Assembly: GCF_019925205.1 (NCBI RefSeq)
Contig: NC_083567.1
Coordinates: 19,034,001-19,098,000 of the forward strand
Length of the DNA stretch: 64,000 nucleotides
Origin: Metopolophium dirhodum
Taxonomy: Eukaryota; Arthropoda; Insecta; Hemiptera; Aphididae
Reading direction: 5' to 3'
Positions 1 to 12,909 of the stretch are shown piece by piece. The position numbers and the translations under genes are program-made. The notes beneath the pieces are model-generated. The model did not search any database. It was not told where the DNA came from and was given only the letters and a program-made list of their open reading frames with translations. Within the stretch, counting starts at the first letter, position 1. Each line of letters opens with the position of its first letter.

Positions 1-800
1 AATTTATGAATGATGGATTGATGGATTTATTAATAATATATAGGTAATACTTAATACAAGTTTATTAAAAATTCGTTTAATTTTTTTGAAACTTGTGAGG
101 AATATTCATAAATCATGATATAAAAATAATACGACATATTGTAGAAATTCGCTAGACTAAACCGGTGTGAAAAATAATGCACCGGGATGTTTGGACCATA
201 TCATTTACATGGTTCATTATCCCGGTGCATTATTTTTCACACCGGTTTAGTCTAGCGAATTTCTACCATAATATTATGCTGTTTTTGTTTTTACTTTTTA
301 TCTATGCACAAACAGGCGTGGTCTGTGCACATGCGCAGAAGAGTGAAACAAATAAACAATAAAATATAATTTTATATTGGTTATTTTACTTTTAGTAATG
401 AATTTATTTTGTTATCGAAACTTTATACGCTTTTATAGCTAACTGTACACGTTGGTAAGTACAATTTCTACTAATAATTAATATTATCAAATACATTTAA
501 GACAAAATGTATGCAAAATGTCGTAAAAATAAATACAATCTCCCACATCAAAGGGGGGTAACGATCTTCGTTTGTTCAATTTGTTCGTTGGATAATTGAT
601 AAGAGTTATCATAACAACACAGTGTCACAATAACAAACTATACTGAAAAGTGAATACAACTGCAATAATGTGAATAATGCTGCAGCAGCTGCTGTTGATG
701 TCCGTTAATTTAGATGTTTGTATTTTTGTATCGGAACTAATTTGCTCAAACACTATAGATTAATGTATAGTAGTTTATAGGGTTGTTTTTACATATTAAA
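1..800. other. Upstream region of the Greatwall gene
   Basis: No coding exon is recognisable. The stretch holds a palindromic MITE (141-266) and, from about 560 to 800, AT-rich sequence directly before the Greatwall start codon that must contain its promoter or 5' untranslated region. No clear TATA box or initiator could be singled out. Confidence 0.5.
141..266. mobile_element. Palindromic MITE of about 126 bp
   Basis: The left arm starting GTAGAAATTCGCTAGAC is matched by the reverse complement ending GTCTAGCGAATTTCTAC. The arms are about 47 bp each, nearly perfect, and separated by a loop of about 30 bp. No coding capacity. No clear target-site duplication is visible, so the superfamily is undetermined. 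It lies about 535 bp upstream of the Greatwall start codon. Confidence 0.8.
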
Positions 801-3800
801 ATGGGCGACGTTAATGACGGAAATGCTTTTCCATATGAAAAAACTTTATTGAATACTATTGTAAAAAATGCTAAAGAGACCAAGGTAATAAAATATTTTA
901 AGTTTATAATATAACTTATATTGTTGTATTAAATATTTAGTATATAATATAGAAAATATATAGATTAATTCAAACAGATTGGTTATATCCATATGATATA
1001 ACTGAATCGAACTACCTAAGCATTTTTAAGGTAACCTAAAATCTTTAAATTTTAGCATCCAGAAATAAGTGACTTCAATGTTATTAAACCAATCAGCCGA
1101 GGAGCTTATGGGTGAGTTAATATTTTTTTTGGCTTCGCAACAAATTTTTATTATTGTCTTCTTCCTTTTGTTAAAATTATTATGTGTTAACTTGAATAAA
1201 TGTGACGAATCTAATAAGGTGAAAAAAAAATCATAAGCCCTTAAAAATATATATGAGAATATAAATTTAATTTTTGGTACCTATTAAACTTTTATTACAT
1301 TAGCTAAGTTTTGTAGATTTTATTAAAATATACTAATTTAATTTAAATTAGTAATCTGACTTGTATATACTTTTAACTAACTTAATTCTTTTTTAGAAAA
1401 GTTTATTTGGGTCACAAGAAGAACAATTTGGAACAAATGTATGCTATAAAAGTTATGAAAAAAACTGATATGATAAATAAAAATATGATAACACAAGGTG
1501 ATTTTTTCATAATTTTTAATTTATTGAACGTAAATAACTTTAATTTTGATATATTCTATTATTATTTATTTCAGTTGTTAATGAAAGAAATGCTTTGGCA
1601 TTGGCCAACAGTCCATTTTGTGTTAAACTGTTCTACTCATTACAGACATCGAGCTGTATTTATTTGGTAATTTATCTAACTGTTTCTTTTACAAGTAAAT
1701 GTTCAACGATGTATTATCATTTAACGTTTATTGTTAAAAATATCTCAACATTTTAAATTAATTAACCTGCAACTATAGTATATTTAAGAAGCTTGCAATA
1801 GTATTTTATACTTTATTTTGTTTATATTATTGAAGGTTATGGAGTATATGGTTGGTGGTGATGTTAAATCACTGCTAAGTGTCATGGGTTATTTTTCAGA
1901 GGATGTAGCAACATTTTATATTGCTGAAGTTGCACTAGCCTTACAATATCTTCACAGGTAAATAATTTATTAGTATTTGATAAATTATAATTATGTACAA
2001 TAATATTAATTATAAAATATACAATGTAAATTATCACTAAATCATTTCTAAAAATATCTCTTAGGTTTACATTTTATAGTTTTCTTCTAATTTCTTTAGC
2101 TTTATTATGTACCAACAACTAAAACAATGTCAATACAATGGTACCTAACTAAATAAAACCATTTATTCAAGTTTAAATTCTTGAATACTAAATTAATATG
2201 TTTTAAATGCATATCTTTTGGTACGCAACACTTGATTAATTATATTTGTTCATAATTATTTTTATTCATATTTCAGTCATGGTATTGTACATAGAGACTT
2301 AAAACCTGATAATATGTTAATATCGGGTCATGGCCATATTAAATTAACTGATTTTGGTCTTAGTCGAATTACAATTCATCGAGGTAAATAGTAATGATAT
2401 TGTATACACATTATAACAAGTAATATAATACATTTTAAAATATTTTTAGATTTGGAAATAACAGATTTTATAAATAGTTCTCCAAATGTTCCTACAAGAA
2501 CCCCCGGCCAATTACTATCTTTAACATCACATTTTTCATTTGTAAGTAGATTTAACATTTTTCATATACAACAGTTAAAATTATAATATACTTTTAGGAG
2601 AATATTTTTATGGTGGTTTAAAAATGTATATAATGTTAACTTTTCATATAGGGTTCAAATGAGAAAACTTTTGCCAGTGGTGTTAGTATGGGACTTAATA
2701 TGGATTTAGATGAAGATGATTATAACAGTAGTCATGTGTCTGGAATAATACCATTTCAATCAGCTAACAATACATTAGAAGGAACTACATTTTATACTTG
2801 TCAAAATTGCAGTGTTTCCACAGATTGTGGATGTAGTATAAATGATAAAGTTCAAGATACTCCATGTTCTACAAAAAATTTTAGGTACCTACTTATAGAA
2901 TTTTTTAGTTTTGACCATAGGCGGAAATCTGTTGCAATTCCGGGAGGGCTAACATTATTAACATGTTAGTGGGGGGACTTCGATCCCACACAACTAAAAA
3001 AGTAGGGGGCTTGATGGACTTTTGGATGTGCTAAGCCCCCCCCTCTCGATCACCACCTATGGTTTTGACTTATCATAGTTTAAATTTTGAGTAGCCTATG
3101 TTTTATAAATTAATAATATTAATAGTTGGTTAGGTTTTAGGGAGTTTTTACACAGCTGATTATAAACCTATTTCAAGTTCTGAATTAAACTAAGACATTT
3201 CTTGTCAATTTTAGTGTACACTTGACTTACAACCAAAATATATTTTTAATATCTATAGTCTATACACTTGTCTTTCTCCACGGGTTATAATCCCCTGTTT
3301 AACTAAACATTCAAATTATAGATAAGTGATGACCATTTTGAATTTTTACTTTAAAATATACTCTGTATTATTTAGTGTAATTAGTGTTAAGTTCATACAA
3401 AATTATAAAATACTCTTACTTTTATTTCAAGTAAAAGATTCAAATCATCTGGTTCTGATTCCACAAGGAGATATAGACGACGAATATTACCACTTAGAGA
3501 TTTAGAAGGTAATACATTAAACAGTTGTGGTCTTACCCAACAAATTAAACAAGTGGATTTGTCAAGCATTGGATCTAATGCATCAAGCTCGGCTATTAAA
3601 AGTGTTATGAAACTGAAGTAAGGTTATCTAAAAAATTTATTTTTCAAACTAAAAATAATTACAAATTTCCAAAAAAATTGATTTAGAGCTGAAGAACGGT
3701 TGAGTAGTGGCCGTGTTGCCATATCCACCCCAGTACAATGTTCTCGTAAACGGTCCCACGGAGACACACCCAAAACAATAAAAACTACTAGATTTTGTCT

Positions 3801-4574
3801 GCCTACACCTACAAAATCACCATCTTTTTTAAAAGGCTCTCATATGGTAAAAATTTAAAAAAATACAAATTACCTTTTATTCACATTATTTATCTATTAA
3901 TTATAGGAAGAATTAATTATGAGTCCAATTGCAACTCCATATTTATCAAAGTTAACTCCATATCGAACTCCAAAATCCTTAAGGAAAGGAAAAAGAGCTA
4001 GTGATGGTAGAATATTAGGTACTCCTTATTATTTAGCTCCAGAGTTAATTCAAGGGATAGAACATGGTAATTATATATATTAATATAAATCAAATGATAT
4101 AAATTTTAATTTAATTTATAATGTAGGATCCGGTGTTGATTGGTGGGCATTGGGTGTTTGTCTTTATGAATTCATGACAGGAGTTGTCCCATTCGAAGGT
4201 GAAACAGTACAAGAAATATTTGAAGATATTCTCAGGCGTGGTAAGTTTCAAAATTATTCCTATACATTTATTACAGTTCTTCTCAAAAATATATACTTAA
4301 TTTTTCAGAATTAGAATGGCCATCTGGAGATCAAACATTATCTAGAGAGGCAATGGAAGCAATCGATAGTTTGATGGCAATAGATCAAAATGAGAGATAT
4401 TCAGGGTCAGAATTGAGATCTTCCACAGAATTATTTTCAAATATTGATTGGGATAATCTTTTAAAAGAAGTACCTCCATTTGTTCCAACGCCTGTCAGTA
4501 TAGACGATACATCGTACTTCATAGCACGAAATGAACAACAAAATATTCAATTATCAAATATAGATCTAGGATAA
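801..4574 (+). CDS. gwl: Greatwall / MASTL serine-threonine protein kinase
   Basis: Mitotic AGC-family kinase that phosphorylates endosulfine/ARPP19 to inhibit PP2A-B55 and permit mitotic entry. Thirteen exons: 801-884, 1056-1111, 1397-1497, 1575-1666, 1836-1957, 2277-2383, 2450-2541, 2652-2884, 3432-3617, 3687-3846, 3907-4066, 4127-4240, 4309-4574; 1773 nt, 590 aa. Visible kinase landmarks are the glycine loop SRGAYGKV (residues 42-49), Lys65 in YAIK, HRDLKPDN (157-164), DFG (177-179) and GTPYYLAPE (449-457). The catalytic lobes are split between DFG and APE by an insert of roughly 265 residues rich in Ser, Thr and TP sites, which is diagnostic for Greatwall. A C-terminal AGC tail with FVPTPVS follows. 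From memory, fly and human proteins exceed 800 aa with longer inserts, so this is a compact version. The start is the first ATG of a short exon that splices in phase. Converges with the SprT gene downstream. Confidence 0.95.
2916..3061. mobile_element. hAT-like MITE in Greatwall intron 8
   Basis: A 146-bp non-coding element starting CATAGGCGG and ending CCACCTATG, flanked on both sides by the 8-bp duplication GTTTTGAC (2908-2915 and 3062-3069). The 8-bp duplication fits the hAT superfamily. It sits only 31 bp downstream of the exon 8 splice donor. The GC content of its right half (runs of C and G) contrasts with the surrounding AT-rich intron. Confidence 0.85.
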
Positions 4575-5082
4575 TTCTATGATATTTTTTTGAAATTTAT
4601 TTTATTTTTTAACGTTGAAATTAAAACTAACAAATAAGAATTTTTTTTGTGATATTTTGTTCATTTTCACAACTATTTTATTGTGGAAACCAAGCCATAT
4701 TTTGTTTACACATATTTAAATTTCTTACATTAGTTATTAGTATAAAAAAGTTAATTTTAAATTAATATTGGATTATTTTGTTTATACACATTTCAATTTC
4801 TTATATTAGTTATCACTTATCAGTTTAAATTAAATATAATCATTTTAAATTACTATTAGAATACCAATGTTCTTTCACATTAGTAAACTATTTTTTAATT
4901 ATATGTATTCGGTTCAACAAATTAACTAATAATATTTTATCATAAGTTAATTTCCTATGTAGTATGCATATAATACTAGTACTATATCGTTATATAAATC
5001 ACTAAAATTCAACTTAAATTTATATTAATGTAAAAATATATTTTACAGTCTTCGTGATCAAATTAAATGTTTAATAGTATTG
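4575..5082. other. Intergenic space between convergent genes
   Basis: About 508 bp between the stop codons of Greatwall (+) and the SprT protease (-). Sequence is AT-rich and presumably holds both 3' untranslated regions. No ORF, RNA gene or mobile element was recognised. Confidence 0.6.
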
Positions 5083-8000
5083 TTAACTATCAAATAATTT
5101 ATCAAATACTTCGTCAGGAGTCAATACTTTAGTTGTTGCGAATTGGGATCCAAGTAATTTCATTATTTCACCATGCTTTGATAGAGGATTTTCTCTTTTA
5201 ACTCTGCCATAATTTTCTTTCACAAATATAGCAAATTTTGATAGTTTTTTGGGGAGTTTAGGTTTTTGTTGTACATCATTTAAACTATATAATTCTTTTA
5301 ATGGGTCCTCGTGAACAACTGGGAAATTGTTATTAGGGATTGGGTTATTATTAATTTGGTTTTTGATTAATTCAAATTCTCCATAACAATGTCCACATCT
5401 TTTTTTTTCCAAATTTAATGATTTTGAATGACGTCCAAAACTGAAATAAATAATTAAATTTTATTTAGCAAGTCACAAGACTATTGTTGTGTGGAGACAC
5501 AGTATATAGTTATGCTATAGCATTAATAGTATACGCTTAAGGATATTTATGCACATGGGCTTACACTACCACGGGTATGACTTTTAGGGCGGAATCCACT
5601 GAGCCAGTGAATCCCAACCTTTGTGTGGATATAGAGGCCCCCTGGTCATGGCTGACAGAACAATCTAGAGTGCAGACAACCAGACAGACCTCATTTTTTT
5701 AGTCAGAAAACCAGTGTAATAAGTCTTAAAACAGTAATGAGCTTAATTCTAATAAAATTTTAGTTTTTTTTTTAAGGTTTTGACGACAGGTTAATGGTCT
5801 GTAGGTTGGTACGGTCAATTAGGATCACAATTGTAGTTTTATGTACTAAATAAACAGCTATTCATTTAAAAATCTTTTTCATGCATTATTTCTTGTAAAC
5901 ACATCCCAATGAATGATTATGACGCGTCACTACACATCACTATCCCATAATACTTATTGAATCATATAACACAATATTTACGTTTAAGTAATATACATTA
6001 ATACAAGTAAAAGAAACTATTTAATTACTCACCTATAACCACATTTTACACATTTGTAAGTAAATTTAGTTTGTATGTCATAACTATGGCATCTTTTTAT
6101 AATTGGAAGTTCTGGAAACTTTTGCATAGCTTTATTTGCCCAGCTTTTCCATGATGGGCCATGTCCTTCCGAAATACCATTAAATATCCAACAAGCAGCA
6201 TGGCAAAGTTCATGAATTAATGTATCTCTTAATCTTTCAGCTGTATCAATAATCTGTAAAATAATATATATTTATATTAATTTTAGTTTTTTTTCTTATA
6301 CAATTTTATTAGAAACAAAATTAGTAAAAATACTTTAGAAGAAAGTTCAATTCGAGATACTCTTTCACATTCTAGATTTTTGTTTATTTTCACTGAACGT
6401 TTATTGAAACATGCACCAGCGGTTGACCTTAACCGTGCGTTCCATTTGAAATTCATATCGGCAGGAAGCTAGTGAAATAAAATATTAACATACATTTATA
6501 TAAAAAGTAAAATAACTGATAACATTCATGCAAAAATTTTGAATAACAGATACGACAAGAGAAAATAATTGTACATCAGTAACAAAAATTTTGATCAACA
6601 AATAATTGTTCAACTGAACACCCACTCAAAAGACATTCATTACTCTGTTTAATATGAGGAGAACATTAGTGGCTTTATTCTGGGCTTGAACCACAGAATA
6701 TAAAAATGCTTGAACTAAGTAGTGAGTATGAGTATTTTACTATTTTCAAGGCTGTCTTGGTGGATAACCACTTAATAATAAGGGCTTCTTGGAGGAAATA
6801 ATGTGACCATTGAGTTTCTTCCCATATTGAATATAGTTAATGCAGATGGCATAATCATGTCAGAATGGGAGGAATGGCCAAGTTTATATTAATAAGTAAT
6901 AACCAATCAAAACATTATAATGTAATTAATTTACCTTATTGTCAAATACTTCTTTGTTGAATAATTTAAACAATATTGTCACTAAATTATCTTTGTTTTT
7001 TTTAAACTTTAGTTTGTACTTTTGAGCTTCGGGATCACATTTCATAGACCCAGTAAAACCTGAAACATCGCATATAACAACCATTTAATATAATTTAGTT
7101 TTTTTTTGTTATATTACTATGATAATAAAGTTACCAAAAATATACAAATCCATCCAAATAAAACCACAGTTGGGCAAAAAAAAATGGAAAATTATTGCAA
7201 GCCCATAAAAAGTTCTTAGTATTATTTATAGTAAGTCGACCCTCAAACTTAACAGTGATAATATTTTTTGATCAACAATCATAAAATATCTTGTAGTTAT
7301 TCTAGTACTTGAAACATACGCTTCAAATTACAACAGTTGTTAATGACATACAGGGGCAACCGCAGAAAATCAGAGCAGTGGGTACAAAATTAAATTTATG
7401 TTATACATACAAGGGTAGTCACATATTTACATTATTATGCACTGATTTTTCGCCCCTGGTGACATACAACATTCTATCTCCTATTTAATTGGAAAACAAA
7501 AAATTCAATCTATAAATAGTTATAACTTATAACTTATATTTTCTTGCCATCTCAAAATAATCTAATAAAAAGTATAAAATACGGAAAAAGGGTTGGGTAT
7601 GTATCCCCTTTTAAATATGCCCCAGATTGTTTATTTAAACTAAAAAAAAAATGAATTACAGATCTATTTGTTTCTTTAATAACCTTAAACAGTAGATTAG
7701 TTTTAACATCACAATTATTAATTAATTTTTTAATACATAGTTAAATTTTAAAAAATAAATATTCTAGAAATACTTACATGATAGAGAACTCAAAAATGAA
7801 AGTGTTGCTTCTAAATTAGATTTGATTGGTATTTCAGATTGTAGATTTTTGTGAGTGTCATTTTTTTTTATATCAATATCTTCCTTGAATATTTTTTCTT
7901 TGTTGATTTTTAAATTATTCAGTTGGTTTTCATTTGTTCGATGTTTTGAAGTCCTACAAAAATAAATCATCCAATTATTTTGTAGTAGACCCATTTCATG

Positions 8001-10607
8001 GTCTTCATTTGATTATTTTTATTTATGTTTATGGTACATGATGATTTAATTGAGTTAAATATTAATGAATACAAGTACTTGCAAAATTTATGTAAGCTTA
8101 ATTTTCTCCCAAGTTTCATAATTTTCTTATGTCGATTAAGGCACCTCCAGAGCATTCATAAGAATAATAATATCAACTTGCACATATCTATTTATTAATA
8201 CATCATTATTTACTTACTTATAATTTATTTGACTTCCAGAAGGATGAATAATATCTAACTGATCAGTTAAATAATTTTGATCACTGGATAAACTGAACTT
8301 TCTAGAATGTCAAAAACGGTATATTATATTTAAATACTTTCATGTGATAAAATTAAATTCTTAAATATTATATAATTTTTTTTGTACATAAATATAAAAA
8401 TAATAATCTAATTTTAGATTGGAGCAATGAATGCATTGGTTTTAAAATGATGTGTTTTTTTTTTTTTGTCTTTACACGATTAGTTGTCGATATAATACTT
8501 CGATTTTCAACTTCAGTATCTTGTTCGATGGGAAAGTGAATCTAGTTGGTAATTTTAGAAGGTCAAAATTCCCAACAGATTTCACAAGCGCCCCGAAAAA
8601 CAAAATAAAAATTAAGGAAAAACAGATATTTTCACGCAGAATTGGTTTTTGACAAAATCGATTTTGGCTTTTAGTGTAACTCTAAAACAAATGATCATAA
8701 ATACATTTTATTTTCTATACACCATAACATTTTGAAAATATTTTGACTCTTTTTGAGCTTTTTTACAGACATTGTCAGTTTTCAATTTTTTTTCTATATA
8801 TATCAATAAAATGTTATTTGTTGGGTAAAAAAGGGTGAAAATTTAATGCAATGCTCTTGATATATTGTTACAACAGCAGTCAAAAAAATATTAAAAATAC
8901 ATTGGCACAATTTTTTTTATAAAGATTTAAAGCTCGAATTTTGACAAAATTTATCAAATTTAAAATGTAATAATTATTTTGTACTTAAAAATTTATAAAA
9001 TGTTCAAATTTCATAGTTAAAGATTGAAAATTTAAAAAAAGGTTCCACGTAAATAGATTATACATAAATTACTTTATTCTCAATAATATCATCAAATATA
9101 CTTAGTAATACAGCTAACTGACTGTTTTCGCTCAGAATCATTTTTCTTATACAATGATATTATTTCATTGAATTCAAATTTAACACCATCCATCACAGTA
9201 ACCCACTTGTAACCTACTGTACAGCAGAGCAACACCCACTTGCCCACCTTTTTTTAATTAAATCTATAACTGGTTGGTTTAAATAATGGAAAAACTATTA
9301 ACTAAAGGACATAATCTAGCATAGGGTTGAGTAACATTTTTAGATGGTCTATTTCAAGTAAAATATATAGTTCATTCAAATCTGTTTACTAGATTCTAAT
9401 CTTATTATTGATACATTTGAGCTATGATAGAATATATTTTAGACTTGAAAAGGGAGTTTTTTTAATGACCAGGTGTGGTTCTATTGGGCTTTTTCTGTTA
9501 CAATGTATTATCCATATTAGGTAGTTTTAAATTAAACATACTCTAAAATTATTGAAGTGTCATCCACTTTATTTTGAATACTGTATTCTTGATGTTTTTT
9601 CGAAAATTCACAAGGTGATGCTAAAATAAATATAGTTCAGAATATTTTATTATTGAAGTATCATTAACTAGGAAAATGAAAACCAACATTACTTACAGGG
9701 TTTAATTTTGTTTGAAATATTTTCATTATAACACCTAAAACAATTTATTTGTGATGGTATAGATAGTTTCAATAAAAATTATATAAAAATTGCAAACTTG
9801 TTCAAATTAAAATGGGTTATCTTTCATTGGATAATAATTTAATAATTTTCTAAAATATAGCATAATTATAAGGTATTCATATTAATCTAATTGTTTATAT
9901 AATACTTACTCATTATAATCCCCATTGAGTTCATCATTTAAATACTTCGTTTTTGAATTTCGGAGAACTCCATCAACACATCGCCATTCTTTACCATAGA
10001 TGCGATCTAATAGTTTAGCAGATTCTGAGAGATGATTGTTTTGAATAATATGCTTTTTTACTGGTGTAACAAAATTATTTTTTGAATCATCCTTGTATTT
10101 AATTTTAGTAAAACTGTCTTCGGTACCAGAAGAGTGATCTTTTGAATTAATATTTTGAATAGACTTATTAGAATGTAAACTTGCAAATGATTTGAAACTA
10201 TCATTTGAACCAGAACTGATACTATGAATTGATACATCAAAATTTATACTTTTTTTTGTTTCTATTGGTGATTCTTTTGGAAAATCAATGTGATCAACAT
10301 TAATATTATAATTTAATTTTTGTTTAGACTTAATTTTTGTTTTTGATCTGGGTTTGAATGTATCGAATAATTCTAAACTAGAATCAGAAAAATTATAATT
10401 TTCTTTGTCTGACGTATTATTTAATGTCTTGATTCTACTTGAGATTTCATTAATTAATTTATTTTCTACTTTTTCATTCAATTTTGGCTTGGTGTTTAAT
10501 CGCACTAGAGAAAGAAATTAAAGGATTATTTATAATTTATAAAAACATTATAGAAACATAAATTTTTGTAAAGCATATAGGTACTTACATTTAGCAGATT
10601 TTTTCAT
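5083..10607 (-). CDS. GCNA: GCNA/ACRC-type SprT metalloprotease with HMG-like tail
   Basis: Germ-cell nuclear acidic peptidase of the Spartan/SprT class; the family acts on DNA-protein crosslinks in germ cells and early embryos. Ten exons in transcript order: 10607-10589, 10504-9910, 9734-9697, 9620-9542, 8301-8218, 7953-7778, 7059-6935, 6468-6334, 6253-6033, 5440-5083; 1830 nt, 609 aa. The first half is low-complexity and Ser/Asn/Lys-rich, as expected for the disordered region of GCNA. The SprT domain follows with the zinc-protease motif HELCH (residues 431-435) and downstream GHGPSW. Next come a zinc-ribbon pair CVKC and CGHC, then a C-terminal segment with KFAIFVKENYG resembling an HMG box. 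The order disordered region, SprT, zinc finger, HMG separates GCNA from Spartan. The 19-nt first exon encodes only six full codons but splices in phase. Divergent from ubinuclein. Confidence 0.9.
7351..7458. mobile_element. hAT-like MITE in GCNA intron
   Basis: A 108-bp element with termini CAGGGGC and GCCCCTG, flanked by near-identical octamers ATGACATA (7343-7350) and GTGACATA (7459-7466). CAGGG-type ends and an 8-bp duplication are typical of hAT transposons. It has no coding capacity. Confidence 0.75.
8513..9255 (-). repeat. Interspersed repeat, copy 1 (inverse of copy at 34.6 kb)
   Basis: This stretch inside a GCNA intron matches, in reverse complement, the repeat at 34585-35840 in a GCP2 intron. 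Shared landmarks are GAAAGTGAATCTAGTTGGT at one end and the segment around TTTTCGCTCAGAATC, CACAGTAACCCACTTGTAACC at the other. No protein-coding frame is conserved. The family and mechanism are not recognised. Confidence 0.75.
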
Positions 10608-12909
10608 TTTGATCTATTTTATAAAACTGGTAGGTTGGTTTCTTTTATAACTGTAAAAACTTATCTTTAGATTTAGATGTTATAACTAAAAACTACCACA
10701 AAATTGCACAAGACAAATTTGGATATTAGAAAATGTTCAATTTAAAATGCTATAAATATTAATTAAATAATTCATAAATCATATTAAGCACTTAGCATGA
10801 TATAATGGTTTCTTTGCTATGCATTTATATTTGATGTACTCAATAGTCAAGACAGACAAGGAAGAATGAAGAATTGAAGACTTACGTGTAGTATAATAAT
10901 CTAGTTAGTATAATATATATATATATATATATACACATACTAAGTAAAACTAGTAAAAGCAATCGTGAATCGTAATGACTGACTATTAAGTTACGACTTC
11001 ATACTTAAGACTTACGAGTACTGACAATTAGTGACAAGTGACAATTTTTTCTATCTTCTATGTCCGAGTGTCCGACGTCCGTACTTCGGTAATAAAAAAA
11101 AACCGTTAAGAAATATTCATATTAGGATTATTCTGTGATGTTGGTTACACTGCGATAACAGATCACACCACGAATTAAGATATCATACACATAACACATA
11201 ACACATTCGAAAAGTACGGAAATACAGAAATTATATCCGTTATAACAAAGATTGTAAATATTTTCTATAATTTGGGTGGCAATCGTATGCTTCGGCAAAA
11301 GTAAAATAATTACATTATATTTTTATTGTACACTTGTTTTTTAATTTTTAGTTTCTACGGATGTTATCATTGTGTGTTGTTTAATAACAATGAGTGTTAT
11401 CATAGCCCATAGATATTATAAGATAAATTGTAGACTAAATAGAGTAGTAGAGTTGTACAAGACTACGTTACTTTAAGAGTGACAAAACACAAATTACAAT
11501 TATATAATTACTAACCATTTAACTAAAAATACAATATTAACTATTATGCCGAGATTGTGTCGTAACTTGTTAAAATATGTTGTATTACTAATTACTAAAT
11601 CACTTGTATAGCTGTATGTTAATAATAATTGTCATCAGTCATCACGAATCTATGGCCTCAAAAAAACCATACCTCTAATTATTGTAATATCTAAATATTG
11701 TATACAAATATGAATATAAATTTAATATCCACGTAATTTTATATAAAATAATGTTTAGTGGACGCCTAGGCCACAGAAGTCAGAATAAAATATAAATTAA
11801 TCTTAAATAATTATAATTGACGGGTTGCAAGGTAGATTAGTGTATTTATTTTATAGTATTATTTAATATAGTATCTTAAGACTTAAATCGTGTTCAGAAG
11901 TCAGGACCATAGTCCATAGACCTACAAACTATTGAATACTTAAAAATAGTTGATTAAATATCAATGACTAAATTAATTACATAATAACTTAAAACTTTCG
12001 ACAGTCAATGTCAACGTCAGATTTGTGAAATCAAATAGTTTGGTAAATAAGTCATTTTAAAATGTTAATAAAAGTAAGTCTAATTGTGAACTATACACTA
12101 CATGGATATTTTCAGATATAAGTACTAAGTAACAATGTTGAGAATGTTCAGTGAAATAGGCTGCAAATCACAATATATTATCAACGTGTCTGCGTCTGAT
12201 TGTCTTAATATATTTTGATATCATCATGGGATGCATCCGAAACTTGATACCGATAATAACAATAAATAAAATTCTATAAAATTAGGTAGGAATTAAATCT
12301 TAATAAGTCTATCTATCAATAATCAATTCGCTGTTAGATTGCTTTAAATTTAAACATTCAGTAACCCAAATTACACTATCGTCGCTATTGGTGTCTTTCT
12401 TAGTGTCTTCTATCGTAATATACATATTCTGGAAGTGTATGTAATATGTTATCCCATTATAATATATTCTAATATTAAGCTAACCTATTCACTATTGTTA
12501 ACGTTTGTTTTTCCCAAAATGTTATACCCTTTTAATTCATGAATTTAGTTCAGTCGTAATCTTAATTGATATTAGAAAGTTTGGAGATTAAAATCTCAGC
12601 CATCACAATACATTATGAGTAGGTACGTCTATCGTCTATAGTCTATACGTTATTCTCCTCCAAATGGTTTGGAAATGAATGATATTGATACCCAACAACC
12701 TATTATTTAAACCATTAGGCTATGGTTCAAAGTTTAAACTATTTACTAATTATTATTACACTCATGTAAATAGTGATTAAAATATTGAATGACCCATATA
12801 TTATGGAAGCCTACGATTATTTTATTAAAATTGTACGCAACGTTGAATATAAGTTGTAACGAATATGTAATATTAAAATGTATAACGAAATATATTATTA
12901 TAATAATAT
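10608..12909. other. Divergent intergenic region, GCNA to ubinuclein
   Basis: No coding sequence seen in about 2.3 kb. The promoter of the minus-strand GCNA gene should lie just above 10607 and that of ubinuclein at the CpG-rich right end. A short AT dinucleotide run is at 10913-10932. The rest is unremarkable AT-rich sequence without a recognisable mobile element. Confidence 0.5.
10913..10932. repeat. AT dinucleotide microsatellite
   Basis: About ten uninterrupted AT units in the intergenic region between the divergent GCNA and ubinuclein genes. Confidence 0.9.
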
